From Bacteroidales bacterium (GTDB lineage: Bacteria > Bacteroidota > Bacteroidia > Bacteroidales > JAGOPY01): a DNA stretch of 7,657 nucleotides. The notes under the pieces are model-generated. The model saw only the letters and a list, made by a program, of their open reading frames with translations, was not told the DNA's origin and did no database searches. Location: the NCBI GenBank assembly GCA_030638325.1, contig DAOWEV010000135.1, forward strand, positions 1 through 7,657. The letters run 5' to 3'. Of this stretch, positions 5,062-7,657 are shown in pieces. The stretch's first letter is position 1. Each line of letters starts with the position of its first letter. The position numbers were made by a program, and so were the translations under genes.

Positions 5062-7657
5062 TTAGAATGTTAATGTAAATGATGTATTAAATCTTCTTCC
5101 CATTCCCATAAACACCCCGGCGGATTTGGCATCATGGTCTTTTGTGACAGTGGAATATGGGGCGTTGTTCATTGCATCTGAAACATATTTTTCATTGATC
5201 ACATTCAATACACTTAAGCGAAGCGAAAGCATCACTTTTTTTATATTGAAAGAATAGCCGGTATGGAAATCAACTAGGCTATATGATGGAGTTTTCCAGG
5301 AATCAAGCGGGTTTCCGTTTTCATCAAAAGAATCCGGATACTTTTTAGGGTCCAGGTCAAAGGGGTTGAAATCCGCAAAATATCTGTCAAACCAGGTCAC
5401 ACGCCCGGTAAAATATAATTTTTTAATGGGTTCATACCGAAGGCTTAAGGCTAACTGTGTTTGAGCCGCATCCCCAACATGAACTCCTTTGGCATTGAAA
5501 TATTCATTTCTAACAAATTGGTTATTGTCGTCATATATTCTCACAGAATCTTCGGAAGTCCATCTCCAGTCACCAAGCGAAACCATCCCCTGCAGGTCGA
5601 GGTTCGACAGTATCTTATATGCCACATCCAGCTCGATACCCATGTGCAGGGCATCCATACCCTGTATGTTTCCATATCCTATTTTGTCATCTTCCAAAGG
5701 GATGCGGACCGGCCGTCCGGGTTTATTTTTCCAATTGGTAAAATAAGCATTTGTATTGAAGGCAAACATTCTCGATGAATAAGAATATCCCAGCTCAATG
5801 GCCGTGATGAATTCATTTCGGATCTCCAGTAGCAGGTCCACCGAATACCGGTCATAAACATTATTGAAGCGGGGTGCCCTTGACAGATAACCAAGGTTTA
5901 TAAAGACATTGGAACGCTCCGATAAATTATAGTTCGCTCCCGCCTTAATGGTAAACCCGGGTTTCCAGTACCAGTCTGATGCCAGGTATTCTAAGCCGGG
6001 AGAATCCCTGGTATACATTTCGCCCTGGTAATACACGGTATCACTGTAACCAACCTCAAGAGTAGTATCTCCGATATTAATTACTTTTGACTTAAAATAA
6101 TCGATCTTTTTATAACCGGTATATGCTCCGGTCAGGTTTACAAAGGCATTCAGGTTACCATGGCTGTATTCCAGTTGCCCGAAAAGACCGGCCCATTGAA
6201 CTATGCCAAGGTTGTGGTAATTGATCTTATCCCCTACCCTGAGTTGTGCCTTAGCAAACCTGTTCTCATCACCATGGTCCTCGGCATAATCTCCCCCCAG
6301 GAGATCATATATCTCTTCGTAATGTTCTCCTTCATATCTTCGAAGATCAAGCCCGCCAGATAAAACGAATTCGTCATTGATCCGGTAATTGAATGTTGAC
6401 AGGAGCCCAACCCATACATGATTATTGTTCTGAGACCTGATAAACTGGTATGATTTACTAAATTGACGGTTCATATCATAGAATTTCTGGAAGTTAATCT
6501 GTCCTGCTTCAGTATAATCAAATGCTTTGAGCGAATTTTTTGCGGATGTACCTCCACCCCTTCCCAATGAAAGATAAAGAATGTTAGAGATATACAGCCG
6601 GTCATTCACATTCCAGAAATCACGCAGGGAAAATTGCGGTTTATGGTAATAGTTTGTCTTTTCATTTAAAATAACAAGTGTGCTGTCCTCTTTTATATAT
6701 TGGCCCCATTCCGGATTGTACCTGATTCCTTTGTTGTACATTGTAACCGGATCAACATAGATAGTGTCAAAATATTCGGAAGGTTTCTCTTCGACACCCG
6801 CATTCCGGGCATAAGCTGAATCAAATGTAGCAATAGGCTTCTTGTATCTTTTCTGTCCATGCTCCTGGGGTGCGCCCATGGCTGAAAAACTAAGGATATG
6901 TTTACCGAGTTGTTTATCGATCTTCAGATAATAAAACCACCCTTCGGTAAATGTTCTCTCAACCCAGCCATTGCCTCTTTTATAAGAGCCTGCTGCCGTA
7001 ATACCCCAGCCACCTTTCAGCTTACCGGTGGTAATGCCGAGGGAGGTCCTGAGAAAACCGTCATTTCCGACTTCCTGCTTCAATTTGATCATCCTTTTCT
7101 GCTTGATCCCGGCTGTGATAACATTCATGGTACCTCCAACAGAGGGTATGGCCAGTTTTGAAACACCCAATCCTCTCTGAACCTGTACTCTCTGGGTTAC
7201 CAGGTCGAGTCCGAACCAGTTGGACCAGTATACCCATCCGTTTTCCATATCATTCACAGGGATGCCATCAATCATAACGGCTACATTTCGCTGGTTGAAT
7301 CCCCTGATGTTTATCCTGGCATCGCCGTCACCTCCACCCTGTTGAGTCGCATATACGCCGGGAGTGGAATTCAGGATCATCGGAAGGTCCTGGGCAGCCA
7401 GCTCTTCCTGGAGCTGTATAGGATCAACAGTACTAAAGGCAACCGGTGTTTCCCTGAATTTTGCTATATCACCAATAACCTCAACTTCTGTAAGGGTCAC
7501 TGTGGTAAGTTCAAAATTTTCGATAATGGCATTATCTTTCAACGAAATATCCCTGGATATGGTCTCATAGCCAACATATGATACCGTGAGGGCGTAATTG
7601 CCATTGGGCAATTCCAGGTTATAATTACCGTCATAGTCAGTTACGGTCCCCATTCCC
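5062..7657 (-). CDS. TonB-dependent outer-membrane receptor, 5' end missing
   Basis: The frame is open from the right edge down to TAA at 5064-5062. An ATG at 7653 is internal, because Gly-Met-Gly-Thr-Val falls within the first domain; signal peptide and true start lie outside the window. Numbering from that Met, residues about 1-53 are a carboxypeptidase-regulatory-like beta domain (GTVTDYDGNYNLELPNGNY, VSYVGYE). Residues about 66-180 are the TonB plug, with DLPMILNSTPGVYATQQGG, INIRGFNQRNVAVMIDGIPV, and VQRGLGVSKLAIPSVGGTMN. About 190-863 form the 22-strand barrel, ending RFNTSFTLTF with the terminal Phe typical of outer-membrane barrels. It should import a ligand across the outer membrane using TonB-ExbBD energy. 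No SusD-like partner is visible next to it, so it is probably not a standard SusCD glycan pair, although the upstream side is unseen. The ligand cannot be read from the sequence. The nuclease gene 177 bp downstream on the same strand is a possible functional partner. Confidence 0.93.
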   Translation of the reverse strand, partial: GMGTVTDYDGNYNLELPNGNYALTVSYVGYETISRDISLKDNAIIENFELTTVTLTEVEVIGDIAKFRETPVAFSTVDPIQLQEELAAQDLPMILNSTPGVYATQQGGGDGDARINIRGFNQRNVAVMIDGIPVNDMENGWVYWSNWFGLDLVTQRVQVQRGLGVSKLAIPSVGGTMNVITAGIKQKRMIKLKQEVGNDGFLRTSLGITTGKLKGGWGITAAGSYKRGNGWVERTFTEGWFYYLKIDKQLGKHILSFSAMGAPQEHGQKRYKKPIATFDSAYARNAGVEEKPSEYFDTIYVDPVTMYNKGIRYNPEWGQYIKEDSTLVILNEKTNYYHKPQFSLRDFWNVNDRLYISNILYLSLGRGGGTSAKNSLKAFDYTEAGQINFQKFYDMNRQFSKSYQFIRSQNNNHVWVGLLSTFNYRINDEFVLSGGLDLRRYEGEHYEEIYDLLGGDYAEDHGDENRFAKAQLRVGDKINYHNLGIVQWAGLFGQLEYSHGNLNAFVNLTGAYTGYKKIDYFKSKVINIGDTTLEVGYSDTVYYQGEMYTRDSPGLEYLASDWYWKPGFTIKAGANYNLSERSNVFINLGYLSRAPRFNNVYDRYSVDLLLEIRNEFITAIELGYSYSSRMFAFNTNAYFTNWKNKPGRPVRIPLEDDKIGYGNIQGMDALHMGIELDVAYKILSNLDLQGMVSLGDWRWTSEDSVRIYDDNNQFVRNEYFNAKGVHVGDAAQTQLALSLRYEPIKKLYFTGRVTWFDRYFADFNPFDLDPKKYPDSFDENGNPLDSWKTPSYSLVDFHTGYSFNIKKVMLSLRLSVLNVINEKYVSDAMNNAPYSTVTKDHDAKSAGVFMGMGRRFNTSFTLTF

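Noticed and set aside
7342..7581. Frames antisense to the receptor and nuclease genes (also near 3271, 3547, 5461, 6160 and 6898)
   Set aside because: They lie opposite strongly supported coding sequence and show no domain, signal peptide or plausible composition of their own.

Overview
The window looks like a Bacteroidota (Bacteroidetes) chromosome fragment, though no marker gene fixes the taxon. Four things point there: two secreted proteins with a type IX secretion (T9SS) C-terminal sorting domain, a lipoprotein whose Cys is followed by KKDDD (a Bacteroidetes surface-export signature), a TonB-dependent receptor with an N-terminal carboxypeptidase-regulatory-like domain, and AT-rich, A-rich start regions without clear Shine-Dalgarno sequences. 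Every gene encodes an envelope or secreted protein. I see no rRNA, tRNA, CRISPR array, transposase or phage gene.

Left half, + strand: the 3' part of a FISUMP-domain protein (open at the left edge, ends 625), a T9SS-sorted secreted protein of unknown function (666-1712), and a probable surface lipoprotein (1737-2465). Gaps of 40 and 24 bp suggest one transcription unit.

Middle: a 241-bp gap between convergent genes carries a MITE-like element of about 160 bp (2505-2664), with 20-bp imperfect terminal inverted repeats and internal CACGAAGGAACACGAAG-type repeats.

Right half, - strand: a large TonB-dependent receptor (open at the right edge, stop at 5062) followed by a multidomain secreted endonuclease I family protein (4884-2707). 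The 177-bp gap between them holds two short tandem repeats, one of 7 bp at the receptor stop and one of 8 bp just before the nuclease start. Order and orientation suggest the two genes may work together, for example with the nuclease cutting extracellular nucleic acid outside the cell and the receptor importing something across the outer membrane. The substrate is not shown by the sequence.

The most notable hidden signal is a run of eight C in the nuclease coding strand. Gain or loss of one base there brings an immediate stop and would remove the last Ig-like domain and the T9SS sorting domain while leaving the nuclease domain intact. Nothing here amounts to a clearly new system; the rest is ordinary Bacteroidetes accessory and envelope gene content.
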